From Burhinus oedicnemus (Eukaryota; Chordata; Aves; Charadriiformes; Burhinidae), in assembly GCA_008921705.1 (NCBI GenBank), contig VFFE01009182.1, positions 703,892 through 767,891 of the forward strand: 64,000 nucleotides of DNA, in the 5' to 3' direction. Every line of letters begins with the position of its first letter. The stretch's first letter is position 1. Below, piece by piece: positions 1-10,246 of the stretch. The notes under the pieces are model-generated. The model was not told where the DNA came from, did not search any database, and saw nothing but the letters and a program-made list of their open reading frames with translations. The position numbers were made by a program, and so were the translations under genes.

Positions 1-918
1 GACTACGTAGCAAGGACAGATAAACGTTCAGTCACAAAATAGCAAGATGTTCCCAACAGATGTCCACAGAAATAGTGTTCACAATAATAAACACATAAGT
101 AGGGAAGAATGCATTATTTAGGCAATAAAACTGCAGAACATAGTTGCAGATGACAATCTTACAAGGGGTGGGGGGAAATCACATTGCAATTCATGGTAAG
201 AATATCTGTACAAAAATATATACATATTACTTACTGATACATTAACTCCTTTGTCTTGGCTGTTGTGACACTCACAAAAGTAGACATACTTACTGCACTG
301 AATCCACTGTATTGTCTCAGATTTAGAAAGAATTGATAGGAATCTCAAAAATTACTCAGAATTAGACAATTATCTGTGTGTGCATGGTTTAGGCTAATAT
401 TTCCTCACAAAATTGTTCCAATATGTATATTTAAAGATTAATTTTCCACACTATCTCTCATCCTTGCATTCTCCTTGACAGGAGAAAATGACATCCCTTT
501 TCAACTCTGCACCAAGTAGATGATCAACTTGATTCTTCAACCAAGGTTTCTCAAAAGATTTTTTTTTCCCCCCCAAAAAGTCAATAATGACAACTTTTAA
601 AAGACAGACATCATACTTTGTGAACTTCACCACTGCTACAAGAGAATTACTTTCAGTTTAGTAAGTGACTATAAGAGATATCATTGTGATAACTTATGCG
701 GGGGGGAGAAAGAAAAAAAAAAAAAAAGGAAGAACACTAACAATCAACAGCTAACCAAAACAGCTCATCTCAAACACATCAATGAAGATGAAACCATTTT
801 AACGATGAACCTGATGGTAAATCTAAGGTAAGTCAGAGGACAGTTGGTCAAGGACCAGCTGGGCATGAAAGCTCTTTGTTTCTATTATTTAACAGGGTAA
901 ACAAAGAATAAAAGCTAC
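1..918 (-). other. VPS13B: VPS13B intron 12, 5' part
   Basis: AT-rich intron sequence downstream of exon 12. It holds a 15-base A run at 713-727 next to a short G run. I see no exon, repeat family or RNA gene here. Confidence 0.8.
713..727 (+). repeat. A(15) homopolymer
   Basis: A run of 15 A following ggggggagaaag. Simple sequence, likely length-variable. Confidence 0.95.
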
Positions 919-1006
919 CTTTGCCACTGGTGCTTTCCATTGTGTACAAGTAATCCATGTAGAAAGCCCCAAACCTCTGCATTCCAGCTATCTCTGTGTA
1001 CGTCTC
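919..1006 (-). CDS. VPS13B: VPS13B exon 12
   Basis: An 88-nt exon, phase 0 in and phase 1 out, encoding ETYTEIAGMQRFGAFYMD, then YLYTMESTSGK and the first base of a Gly codon. The acceptor is gttggtag and the donor G|gtagct, which departs from the consensus at +4. It is the last exon in the window; the following exon, expected to begin with a Ser/Gln-rich linker, is not found in positions 1-918. Confidence 0.95.
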
Positions 1007-2398
1007 CTACCAACAAAGCAAAGCAAACAAAGAAAACGTTGTATTAGGAAAGAATCTTGAGATTACCAACTGATAGGTTGGTATGAGAGAGATATATTCA
1101 TGTTTGGATTTGTGCATCAACACACGGAAAGGCTTATCAAAACAAAGGACAGAGGTTATCCCAAAGAATTCACCTTTCCGATAGGTAATGTAACTTCTAT
1201 TTGAGGCCACACAAAGGCACATCCATAATTCCAGTAGACATGCTTACCAATTCATCAATAACATCTAGTTAATTAGTACCTTTAATGGAGTAAATATTCT
1301 TCACTTGACCTCTTGCATCCAACAGATCTGCCTAATTAAATATACTAAAAACTGAAGCTCATTCATTCTAGCTTTTTTACTGAAGGAATATTGTGGTTTT
1401 ATCTTTAAACAGTAGGAAATTTACTAAGATTTCATGCCATCATTGGGATTAATACATAATATAATCCCTTATTCCACAACAAGTTTGCTTCCCCTCTTCC
1501 CAAAAAATAGGCAAATCATAAAAGCATCAAAAACAGGCCAAGGAAAGAGTAAAGCTTAAAACTAAAACAACTATGGGAAATGTTTGAATACGTATAAGTA
1601 CTTGTGATTTCACTAATTAGTTTCTTTTTTTTTATGGGATTCTTCAGGGTTACACTTCATCAGTAGTACTAAAAAGGTGAAAATAGTAAAATTTAAATTT
1701 AAAATAAATTAGATATATTCAAAATTGTAAATATCTTACCTGTACAGTAACACAGAGCATATAACTCCACCTTTGAACACACCTGGAAGGGACCACCTTG
1801 GTCACCGCACCCAGTCTTTAATAATTGTAGACAGGGAATAAAGATTTACTGCACGATTTACCAAACAGAGACTACTGGTGATGGAAAATTTGTCTCTACC
1901 AAAGGCAGAATTGGTAAAACTCCTTCTAAGCAGACAAATATAGCACATAGACAATAAAATTAACATTGCCCAAGATCTGGTTTCCAAGAGAGCACTTCTT
2001 AGTTTGAAGACCATGAACTACTTAATGGTTGGGTTTAAAGAATTATGTGCTGGTAAAAGCTTGACCTTTTGGCAGAATTCTCTCATATCTCTGTTTTTCT
2101 CTGCAGGTGTTCTGTAGTTAGTGCTTTTGGAAACTATGGCACCAATTCAGCTTTTAGCGCAGAAGGGGAGTTTGAAATTTCTTTTGGACATGTTTTTGTT
2201 GTTTGCTTGTTTTAGTTCTGCTTTTTTTTTAAACACATGCAGGTTTACTTTTTTTGGCCATCTGCAAAGTAAGACTCAGTTAAACATGACAAAGTAATGA
2301 AAATCAGTGCTCTAATAGTACACAGATCTAAATCATCATTAGAAATCCATTAGAGAACATTAGAAAACTTTTTTCTAAGAAAAATGTAATTCTCTGAC
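1007..2398 (-). other. VPS13B: VPS13B intron 11
   Basis: 1.39 kb of AT-rich intron with no mobile element or other feature that I recognise. Short open frames on both strands have no recognisable protein features. Confidence 0.85.
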
Positions 2399-2536
2399 CT
2401 TATGATGAGCTGCATCCAATATAAATTCTGCACGAATACTATTATTTTCTGGACTTCTGTAATCAAATAGTGAATTGGTAAGGTATGTCATCCCTTTTGC
2501 ACTCAGATTTTCTCCACAATTAAAGAAGTAGGCCTC
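2399..2536 (-). CDS. VPS13B: VPS13B exon 11
   Basis: A 138-nt symmetric exon encoding 46 residues, beginning EAYFFNCGENLSAKGM, with TYLTNSLFDYRSPENNS in the middle and ending AEFILDAAHHK. The acceptor is catgaag with a moderate pyrimidine tract; the donor is AAG|gtcaga, which has an unusual C at +3 and is the weakest-looking donor of the set. Phase 0 in and out. The fit to the human order (after ENMNRSE, before ETYTEIAG) is exact. Confidence 0.95.
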
Positions 2537-2960
2537 CTTCATGAGGTAGCAGAAAATAATAATAAGGTAAGGGAGAAAAAAAATACGGTCAAGTTAACAG
2601 AGCAGTTTCAATTCTGTCATAACACACTAATGACATGGTAGCATCCCTCAAGAGCATATTTCATTATGAATGAAGATAAGAAAATAAAAATAACTTTATC
2701 CAAATAACACTTAAGTTCCTGTCCACTCCCTCCCCATTTTCAAATTAATAAAACCAGCCTGAGCTAGTGAATATTATAGAACCCATGATACAGAACATAC
2801 TAGTTTCATTTTAACAGAAAATAACCTCAGATCACTGTTACTCCAAATTCTGCCCCATCCTCTTAACTAGACACGATCTTGTCACTATATACTCCCATTT
2901 CTCTGACTGACCAATGCTTGTCAGATGCTTTATCTATTCCCTTCATGAGATGTCCCTGAC

Positions 2961-3024
2961 TATGGCAAGGGGGTTGGAACTAGATGATCTTTAAGGTGCC
3001 TTCCAACCTAAACCATTCTATGAT
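2961..3024 (+). mobile_element. CR1 LINE 3' tail
   Basis: About 64 bp with the characteristic CR1 end: ggttgga, then ctagatgatctt, then ccttccaacc and a closing attctatga-type motif. It is heavily 5'-truncated, the usual state of CR1 insertions, and is antisense to VPS13B. Confidence 0.9.
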
Positions 3025-3574
3025 AAGCAGTTATTTCAGTGTAGGACCTGCTTGCTACTTTATCACTCTTCTTTATTCATCTCGATTTTTACATGCCTTC
3101 TCCGTATCCTCCTGAAATCAACACAACTTTTCCATCAAGAGTTATCCTTCCAAAACAGTTATTCATATGACATTGACTTTTTCCAACCATCTATTCTCCA
3201 TCACATACAAAAAAGCTGGAACTTTTATGAAAGTCAAGGTCCCAACTATAGCAGTACAGAAAGACAACAGGTGAGGCAGCATCAACATCACCACCATTCT
3301 CACAAAAACAGATATCTTCTTAAACTCACAGCCTAGAGGGTGGCAGAAAAATGAAAAAGAGCAAAAACTCAAATGTCCCTTATCAACTAACCTACGGGAA
3401 AATCTTTTGCTCGCTCACCCGCACCAATCCAAAAATCACTTTTCATGATTTTATACCTCACAATCTCACAGCTGATGCAGACAAGGCTGTCATCCACCCT
3501 CACATCTCCAACCGTGTCTCCCTTGTATCTAACAAGGGCAGCACAGTATCTTTTACAGCTGGCTCATGCTTGCC

Positions 3575-3790
3575 TCCCCAGCCTGTCTTCCTGGAAAAGC
3601 CTATGTCTATCCATTGCAACACACCAGTCATGTGGCGTGTCCCACCACATCTCTACAATCCCAATAATGTCATATGCTACAGCTGTGAAAGGATATCTAA
3701 TTCTTCTTGTTTGTTTTCTGTGCTGCACACATTTGCATACAAACAGTTGAGATGGATGCCAAGAAATGCTGCTGTCACAGGAAGTATAAG
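3575..3790 (-). mobile_element. LINE endonuclease relic (CR1-like)
   Basis: Read on the minus strand, this region translates to a decayed start of a LINE ORF2 endonuclease: YDIIGIVEMWWDTPHDW followed by RLFQEDRLGRQ. This corresponds to the IIGITETWW-type motif that opens the AP-endonuclease of CR1/L2 elements. Several stops and frame breaks are present. A 154-codon open frame on the plus strand at 3351-3815 is its antisense shadow. Confidence 0.75.
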
Positions 3791-3849
3791 AACTGTCCCA
3801 TCATACCCACCATAGTACAGTATATGATTATTTTCCAAATAAGGAGATA

Positions 3850-4345
3850 CTTTACATTAATATACATTCACTCTATATTTTCTTCCAGACTCTTAATTTT
3901 TCTCCTTAAAACACTTTCTAAGACTTCACAGAGCACTAACATCAAGTTAACAGGTCTGTTGTTGGCTGTATTACTTGTTTTTATTTAAACACACATAATA
4001 ATTGCTGTTCTTCAGTACTTTAGGGCACTATTCTACTTATAGTTCAACCAAAAATCCTCATTATTGAGTTCAGAATTTTGTGCACCACTTCATTAAATAT
4101 TTTAAGAGACATTCACATAGATACCTGGTTTTGTCTTAAGCAACCAAGCTTTGATTCTATTTAAAATATAGAAATTAATGCTGTTTTACTCCTTCACTTG
4201 ATACTGCTCTCATCAACCTCACTGACAAATGAGGCAAAATACTCATTCAATATTTGAGCCACAATTCTATTATCTTTAGCATCCAGTGTTCCCATTTCTT
4301 CCCTTCCAATCTTCTGTTGATTTAAGTACTTTCAAAGGTTTTCAA
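3850..4345 (-). mobile_element. LINE ORF2 linker and RT-start relic (CR1/L2 type)
   Basis: Minus-strand translation gives a run with GTLDAKDNRIVAQILNEYF, then ASFVSEVDESSIK, and about 200 bp later NRPVNLMLVLCEVLESVL. These resemble the segment before the reverse transcriptase (LNxYFASVF) and its first conserved block (NYRPVSL), in the right order. Stops and frameshifts are frequent, so this is an old insertion. It lies upstream (in minus sense) of the endonuclease relic at 3575-3790, which is the wrong order for one element, so I treat them as two insertions. Confidence 0.65.
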
Positions 4346-5609
4346 CTGTGTTTTGTTATACAAGATCATACATAATAATGGGGGGTAGTGGGGTTGTCAA
4401 AAAGAAGCCTTATGTTTTGCAGCTTCTCACTCTTAGGTATTTGTCTCCTCACATGTAAGGAACATAAATTGAGTTCTATATTCCAGTAACACATTCAAAA
4501 AATTTAAATCATAATTAGTAGCAGCCTTTTAAATTTTTGCAAACAAATATTTTAATAAATAAATAGGCCTTCTATGATGGAGTGACTACATCAGTGGAAC
4601 AGCTACAGCTGACATCTATCTGGACTCCCATAAGGCCTTTGACACGGTCCTCCACAACATCCTTCTCTCTACGTTGGAGACATACGGATTTGATTGATGG
4701 ACTGTTCAGTGGATGAGGAACTGGTTAGATGATAACATCCAGGGGGTAGTGGTCAATGGCTCAATGTCCAGATGGAGATCAGTGGCAAGTGGAAGTAGTG
4801 TCCCTCAGGGGTCCGTACTGGGACCAGTACTGTTTAATATCTTCATCAATTACATAGACAGTGGAATCAAGTGCACCCTCAACAAGTTTGCAGATGACAC
4901 CAAGCTGAGTGGTGCAGTTGACACACCTGAGGGACAGGATGCCATCTAGAGGGACCTCGACAAGCTCGAGAAGTGGGCCCATGTGAACCTCATCAGGTTC
5001 AACAAGGACAAGTGCAAAGTCCTGCACCTGGGTTGGGGCAACCCCTGGTATCAATACAGGCTGGGAGATGAAGGAGTTGAGAGCAGCCTTGCCAAAAAGG
5101 ACTTGGGGGTACCGGGGGATGAAAAGCTGGACACGAGCCAGCAATGTGCGCTCACAGCCCAGAAGGCCAACCATATCCTGGACTGCATCAAAAGAAGCGT
5201 GCCCAGCAGGTTGAGGAAGGTGATTCTGCCACTCTACTCCACTCTTGGTGAAACCCCACCTGGAGTACTACATCCAACTCCGGGGCCCCCAGCACAGGAA
5301 AGACATGGATCTGTTGGAGCATGTCCAGAGAATGGCCACAAAAATTATCAGAGGCTTGGAGTACCTCTCCTAAGAAGAAAGGCTCAGAGAGTTGGGGTTA
5401 TTCAGCCTGGAGAAGAGAAGGCTCCAGGGAGACCTTATTGTGGCCCTTCAGTGCCCAAAGGGGGCTTGTAAGAAAGATGGGGACAAACTTTTTAGCAGGG
5501 CCTGTTGTGATAGGACAAGGGGTAATGGTTTTAAACTAAAAGAGGGAAGATTCAGACTAGATAGAAGGAAGAAATTTTTTCCAGTGAGGGTGGTGAAACA
5601 CTGGAAAAG

Positions 5610-5614
5610 GTTGC
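5610..5614. repeat. Left target-site duplication of the solo LTR (GTTGC)
   Basis: GTTGC directly precedes the LTR start. The same five bases follow the LTR end, and CR1 copy B has this site once and uninterrupted (after ctggaacag, at 10690-10694). Confidence 0.9.
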
Positions 5615-5792
5615 TGCATTGGTTTGTGTGGCAAGGCTCTGGTAGAGGGTGAGCTATGGAAGTGGCTTCTGTGAGAAGCTGGTAGAAACTGCCCCTGTGT
5701 CTGATGGAGTCAATGCTAGCCAGCTCCAAGACAGACCAGCTGCTGGCCAAGGCCAAGCAAATCAACGATGGTGGTAGCACCTCCGTGATAAC

Positions 5793-5800
5793 ATATTTAA
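5793..5800 (+). promoter_or_regulatory. TATA-like box of the LTR
   Basis: atatttaa in the first fifth of the LTR, in the position expected for the U3 promoter. It points rightward, antisense to VPS13B. Whether it is active cannot be told from sequence. Confidence 0.4.
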
Positions 5801-5948
5801 GAAGGACGAAAAAAAAAAACTCAAAAAACTGCACAACAGTAATTGCAGCGAGAGAGGAGTGAGAATATATGAGAGAAACAACTCTGCAGCCACGAAGGTC
5901 AGTGAAGGAGGGGGAGGAGGTGTTCCAGATGCCAGAACAGAGATTCTC

Positions 5949-6348
5949 CTGCAGCCTGTGGTGAAGACCATGGTGAGGCAGGTTGTCCCCCTGCAGCCCA
6001 TGGAGATTAACAGTGGAGCAGATATCCACCTGCAGCTCGTGGAGGACCCCACACCAGAGCAGGCAGATGCCTGGAGGAGGCTGTGACCCTGCGGGAAGCC
6101 CACACTGGAGCGGGCTCCTGGCAGGACCCGTGGAGAGAAGAGCCCACACTGGAGTAGGTTTGCTGGCAAGACTTGTGATCACATGGGGGACCCACACTGG
6201 AGCAGTCTGTTCCTGAAGGACTCCATCCCATTGAAGGGTCTGATGCTGGAACAGTTCATGAAGAACTGTAGCCCATGTGAAAGACTCACATTGGAGAAGT
6301 TCATGGAGGACTGTCATCCATGGGAGGGACTCCATGCTGGAGCAGGGG
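5949..6348 (+). repeat. Degenerate ~46-bp modular repeat inside the LTR
   Basis: A core resembling cacactggagcag recurs with starts near 6099, 6143, 6191, 6238, 6285 and 6330, giving spacings of 44, 48, 47, 47 and 45. Upstream, ctgcagcc-gtgg modules start at 5949, 5991 and 6030 with a similar spacing. Units are only about 60-75 percent alike by eye, so this is an old internal expansion and not a young minisatellite. Confidence 0.75.
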
Positions 6349-6756
6349 AAGAGTGTGAGGAGTCCTCCCCCTGAGGAGGAAGGAGCGACAGAGGCAACGT
6401 GTGATGAACTGACTGCAACCCCCATTCCCCATCCCCCTGCATTGCTGCAGGGGAGGAGGTAGAGAAAACTGGAAGTAAAATTAAGCCTGGGAAGAAGGGA
6501 GGGGTTACGGGAAGGTGTTTTTAAGATTTGGGTTTATTTCTCATTATCCTACTCTGATTTGATCGGTAATATATTAAATTAATTTTCCCCAAGTGAAGTC
6601 TGTTTTGCCTGTGATGGTAACTGCTGAGTGAACTCCCTGTCCTTATTTGACCCACAAGCCTTTTGTTATATTTTCTCTCCCCTGTCCGACTGAAGAGGGG
6701 AGTGATAGAGTGGCTTTGGTGGGCACCTGGCATCCAGTCAGGGTCAGCCCACCACA

Positions 6757-6761
6757 GTTGC
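6757..6761. repeat. Right target-site duplication of the solo LTR (GTTGC)
   Basis: GTTGC immediately after the LTR's terminal CA; CR1 sequence then continues as cccagagaggtgg. Confidence 0.9.
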
Positions 6762-6977
6762 CCAGAGAGGTGGTAGATGCCCCATCCCTGGAAACATTCA
6801 AGGTCAGGTTGGACAGAGGTCTGTGCAACCTGAGCTGGTTGAAGCTGTCCCTGCTTATTGCAGGGAGGTTGGACTAGGTGACCTTTAAAGGTCCCTTCCA
6901 ACCTAAACTATTCTATGATGACTCTAAAGCATACCAGAATTGCTTCAGCAAGTCAACTGACATGTCAATATACTCAC

Positions 6978-7100
6978 TTCTTCACTCCTATTCATGTTCT
7001 CTTCGAAGTCTTTAATTCCCATAATTCCTTTAAGGCACATAGCTTGGCAACCAACAAAACCTATTTGGCAATCAAAGAAAAGTTCTCCTTTCATAAGGAC
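6978..7100 (-). CDS. VPS13B: VPS13B exon 10
   Basis: A 123-nt symmetric exon (phase 0 in and out) encoding 41 residues: VLMKGELFFDCQIGFVGCQA, then MCLKGIMGIKDFEENMNRSEE. The acceptor is ctcactag and the donor GAA|gtgagt. FFDCQIGFVGC and the KDFEENMNRSE run match the human protein as remembered. The stop-free frame runs through the exon without an in-frame upstream start, so it is easily missed. The 3' end of CR1 copy A stops only about 57 bp downstream of the donor. Confidence 0.96.
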
Positions 7101-7440
7101 CTAGTGAGGAAAAAAAAGTAATATATTGAAGATTTCTACTCCATGAGAAATAGAAAAAACAGAAAAATGAACTGAAATATGTTTAGGTTTATATATTTAG
7201 AGCTTTAATAAATAGCAAGATAATCAAAAAGTGCACTTAGAAGGAAAGGATTACTTTAGAGTCTGATCACTATAACACTAAACATTTAGAGAATTTCTAT
7301 CTACATTATTATTACAATAAACACATCCAATATAGCAGAATACGAACAATTAGTAATGAAATAATTTCAAAATATTTTATTAGTAACTATTTACTACAGT
7401 ATTTATAATGAATAAAAAAACCCTGTCAATGGAAAATTAC
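7101..7440 (-). other. VPS13B: VPS13B intron 9
   Basis: A 340-bp AT-rich intron, the shortest of the gene in this window, without any repeat. Confidence 0.95.
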
Positions 7441-7536
7441 CTCAACTGTGGTTCCTTCTTGTTCCCAGCATATAACTTCTTTGGATTTTACTTTCTGAGG
7501 GCTGTAATAACTACTTTCAGCTTGCATTTCAGTGAG
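7441..7536 (-). CDS. VPS13B: VPS13B exon 9
   Basis: A 96-nt exon, phase 0 on both sides, encoding 32 residues that begin LTEMQAESSYYSPQKVK and end WEQEGTTVE. The acceptor is catag and the donor GAG|gtaatt. This short symmetric exon can be skipped without a frameshift. It lies 341 bp from exon 10, and both exons sit between the two direct CR1 copies described below. Confidence 0.96.
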
Positions 7537-10026
7537 CTATGAAACAACAGGATAAACACCTTATATAAGTCAATATTAGTATTAAACAGCAGTAATGTCA
7601 TTAATATACAGAACCGATGAAGACAAATTAAATTATGGGCTAAAATTTATTAACCAGCAGGAAACAGGTGCAGTTTAACAGCTGTAACACATTATCCATA
7701 TTAGAACTTCTCATATTCAACTTCTGGTTGAAGTATGCCTTAACAGAAAGTTTTAAATCCACTACAGTGTTTTTAGTTTGCTTATCTAAAGAGAAACTAT
7801 GTGAAAAGATGAAACAGATACACAGCTGCATTATTAACATAGTATCAAATTAGCTTATAAATTGCTGTAAAAATCCATAAATATATTATTTATTCTTCCC
7901 AGCAAATAATTAAATAGCATGATAATATTAAGGAAACATTTTGATTACAAACATTCTCCTTTTTGTTTCTTGTCATAGCAACTGAGAGAAACGTGCATTT
8001 CTATTTCTTGCATGATTTTGATATAAACAATTAAAGTGCTAAAACGCTTTTTAAACTCAGGTTAAAAAGAATATAACCTGCAGCTAAGAAAAAGAAGAAA
8101 AGAGGCACAAAATAACAAAGGTGCTATGTTTTGCATTAAAAAATAAGTTTATGTTGAGCAGCTTAAATACTTCAAATTCTAATTTTTATATAAAAATATC
8201 CACAAGCTTTCATTATTTTCAAGAGTGGATACACATGGATGTTGTTTCAAATAAAAATTCGGTAATCCAAATGTTCAAGAAAATTGGATTAAAAAAATTA
8301 CTGATCACCCTTCAGCTGTGTGCAATTACTGTAGAGGAAAAGCAATTAATTGATTAAAAGAACTCAGACATTACAAGAATCATTTTCACAATTATTAGAA
8401 AATGCTACATTTAATTTGGCATGATTTTTAGCTGGAATGATATCAACTGTTCAGAATGCTAATGCAGAAACTTGACCTTATTTTTTAACCAAAATATGAA
8501 CCACAAATTAATTCCATACATTCTTTGCATGCAAGCAGAACAATGAATTCTGTTTTCCTCCTAACCGTCACCATATTAGTATCATACATGACTTCAAATT
8601 TAAAATTTATAGAATGCAAGATGTTACATTTTAAGTAGCTTTTATCACTTCCTAACATAAAATGCATAAGCTTCCCAATGAAACATTACGAAAGCCCAAT
8701 CCAGAAAATCTTGTTCAAAAATGAAGTTCATATTATTTTTAATGAGTTTTCTCATGTGAGGAAAGAGCACACGAAATTACTACTCCATGACAAAGCGCAA
8801 AAGAAAGAAGATGCCTGAACCATGACAAATGAGAAATTTGAGTTTTGGTTGGTTGTTCAGGTTTTTTTAAGCAGTGTCCCAGGGATATAATTAGAGGAAG
8901 AAAAGGTTTTCCATGGTTTATTTTTATCCTGTTTGTTGGTGGGGTTTTTTTTAATGCATGCTGAAGCAGATTGACACAAAAGAACATGACTGAATGGCTG
9001 TTGATGCTTTATGTCCTCAAATTTTGCAAACAAATTCGCCAGGAGACTGAAGGCTTAAAACATTAACCTCCCCACAGAATGCCTGCAGCTCCCAAAGTCA
9101 CTTACCTCATCCTTTCTGACAATTGCTGAGCTGCTAAATGCTCTGCTATGCCACCAAACAAAGAGCTACGAGAAAGTAGCCATGAAGGCACTCAAAACAC
9201 TCTCTTGTGCACAAATGACAAGCCAAACAGGCAAAAAAAGGACAGGGAGCTGCTGATGGTATTGAGTGCATAATCAGGCCCATAAACATTATATGAAGGT
9301 CATTAAGATCATGGAACAGATCCTCCTAGAAGCTACGCTAAGTCACATGGAGAATAGGGAGGTGATTCGAGACAGACAGTATGGCTTCACAAAGGGCAAG
9401 TCCTGCCTGACCAACATAGTGGCCTTCTATGATGGAGTGACTACATCAGTGGACAAGGGAACAGCTACGGATGTCATCTGTCTGGACTCCCATAAGGCCT
9501 TTGACACGGTCCTCCACAACATCCTTCTCTCTACGTTGGAGACATACGGATTTGATTGATGGACTGTTCAGTGGATGAGGAACTGGTTAGATGATAACAT
9601 CCAGGGGGTAGTGGTCAATGGCTCAATGTCCAGATGGAGATCAGTGGCAAGTGGAAGTAGTGTCCCTCAGGGGTCCGTACTGGGACCAGTACTGTTTAAT
9701 ATCTTCATCAATTACATAGACAGTGGAATCAAGTGCACCCTCAACAAGTTTGCAGATGACACCAAGCTGAGTGGTGCAGTTGACACACCTGAGGGACAGG
9801 ATGCCATCTAGAGGGACCTCGACAAGCTCGAGAAGTGGGCCCATGTGAACCTCATCAGGTTCAACAAGGACAAGTGCAAAGTCCTGCACCTGGGTTGGGG
9901 CAACCCCTGGTATCAATACAGGCTGGGAGATGAAGGAGTTGAGAGCAGCCTTGCCAAAAAGGACTTGGGGGTACCGGGGGATGAAAAGCTGGACACGAGC
10001 CAGCAATGTGCGCTCACAGCCCAGAA

Positions 10027-10246
10027 TCATAGAATCATCTAGGTTGGAAGGGATGTTTAAGATCATCGAGTTCAACCATCAACCTAACAGTGCCCAAAAC
10101 CACCACTACACCATGCCCCTAAGCACCACATCTACACGTCTTTTAAACACCTCCGGGGACAGTGATTCCACCACTTCCCTGTGCAGTATGCTCATACATT
10201 TGATAACGCTTTCAGTGAAGAAATTTTTCCTAATATCCATCCTTAA
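10027..10246 (-). mobile_element. Nested CR1 3' end, inverted
   Basis: Read on the minus strand it runs from a gatattaggaaaaatttcttc motif to the tail ttccaacctagatgattcta. It encodes the end of ORF2 (EVFKRRVDVVLRGMV) like the 48941 copy, so it belongs to the same CR1 subfamily. It is missing from copy A at the same site. The right boundary is uncertain by about six bases because ccaacc can belong to either element. Confidence 0.88.

Larger units (their letters stand above)
5615..6756 (+). mobile_element. Solo LTR of an endogenous retrovirus (ERVL-like)
   Basis: A 1142-bp insertion in CR1 copy A. It starts TGCATTGG and ends CCACCACA (TG...CA termini) and is flanked by a perfect 5-bp duplication GTTGC, which is the duplication size usual for the ERVL class. 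There is no internal retroviral coding region, so this is a solo LTR left by LTR-LTR recombination. A TATA-like box lies at 5793-5800 and a poly(A)-signal-like AATATA at 6568-6573, both consistent with plus orientation. The family resembles one I remember as abundant in Neoaves, but the name is not verified. It also contains a degenerate modular repeat of about 46 bp. Confidence 0.88.
4566..6921 (+). mobile_element. CR1 LINE copy A, split by a solo LTR
   Basis: A 5'-truncated CR1 whose sense strand is the plus strand. It encodes the reverse-transcriptase palm with an intact FADD box (4887-4898) inside [20 protein letters not shown], then the thumb and C-terminal region. It carries at least three in-frame stops (TGA 4695-4697, TAG 4947-4949, TAA 5371-5373) and a frameshift near 5245, so it is dead. 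The LTR at 5615-6756 interrupts it; the CR1 resumes at 6757 and ends in the usual tail (ggttggactagg, ccttccaacc, attctatgatg). Large parts are identical to copy B. Confidence 0.93.
2537..6977 (-). other. VPS13B: VPS13B intron 10, repeat-rich
   Basis: 4.44 kb intron, more than half of it mobile-element remains: a CR1 tail at 2961-3024, two old minus-strand LINE relics at 3575-4345, and CR1 copy A with its solo LTR from 4566 to 6921. The remaining stretches (2537-2960, 3025-3574, 4346-4565) show nothing I can name. Confidence 0.9.

Noticed and set aside
3351..3815. 154-codon open frame on the plus strand
   Set aside because: It is the antisense shadow of the minus-strand LINE endonuclease relic, whose WWD motif reads clearly in the other direction.
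5448..6425. 325-codon open frame on the minus strand
   Set aside because: It runs antisense across the end of CR1 copy A and most of the LTR. It has no recognisable domain, and its length comes from the G/C-rich LTR lacking stops in that frame.
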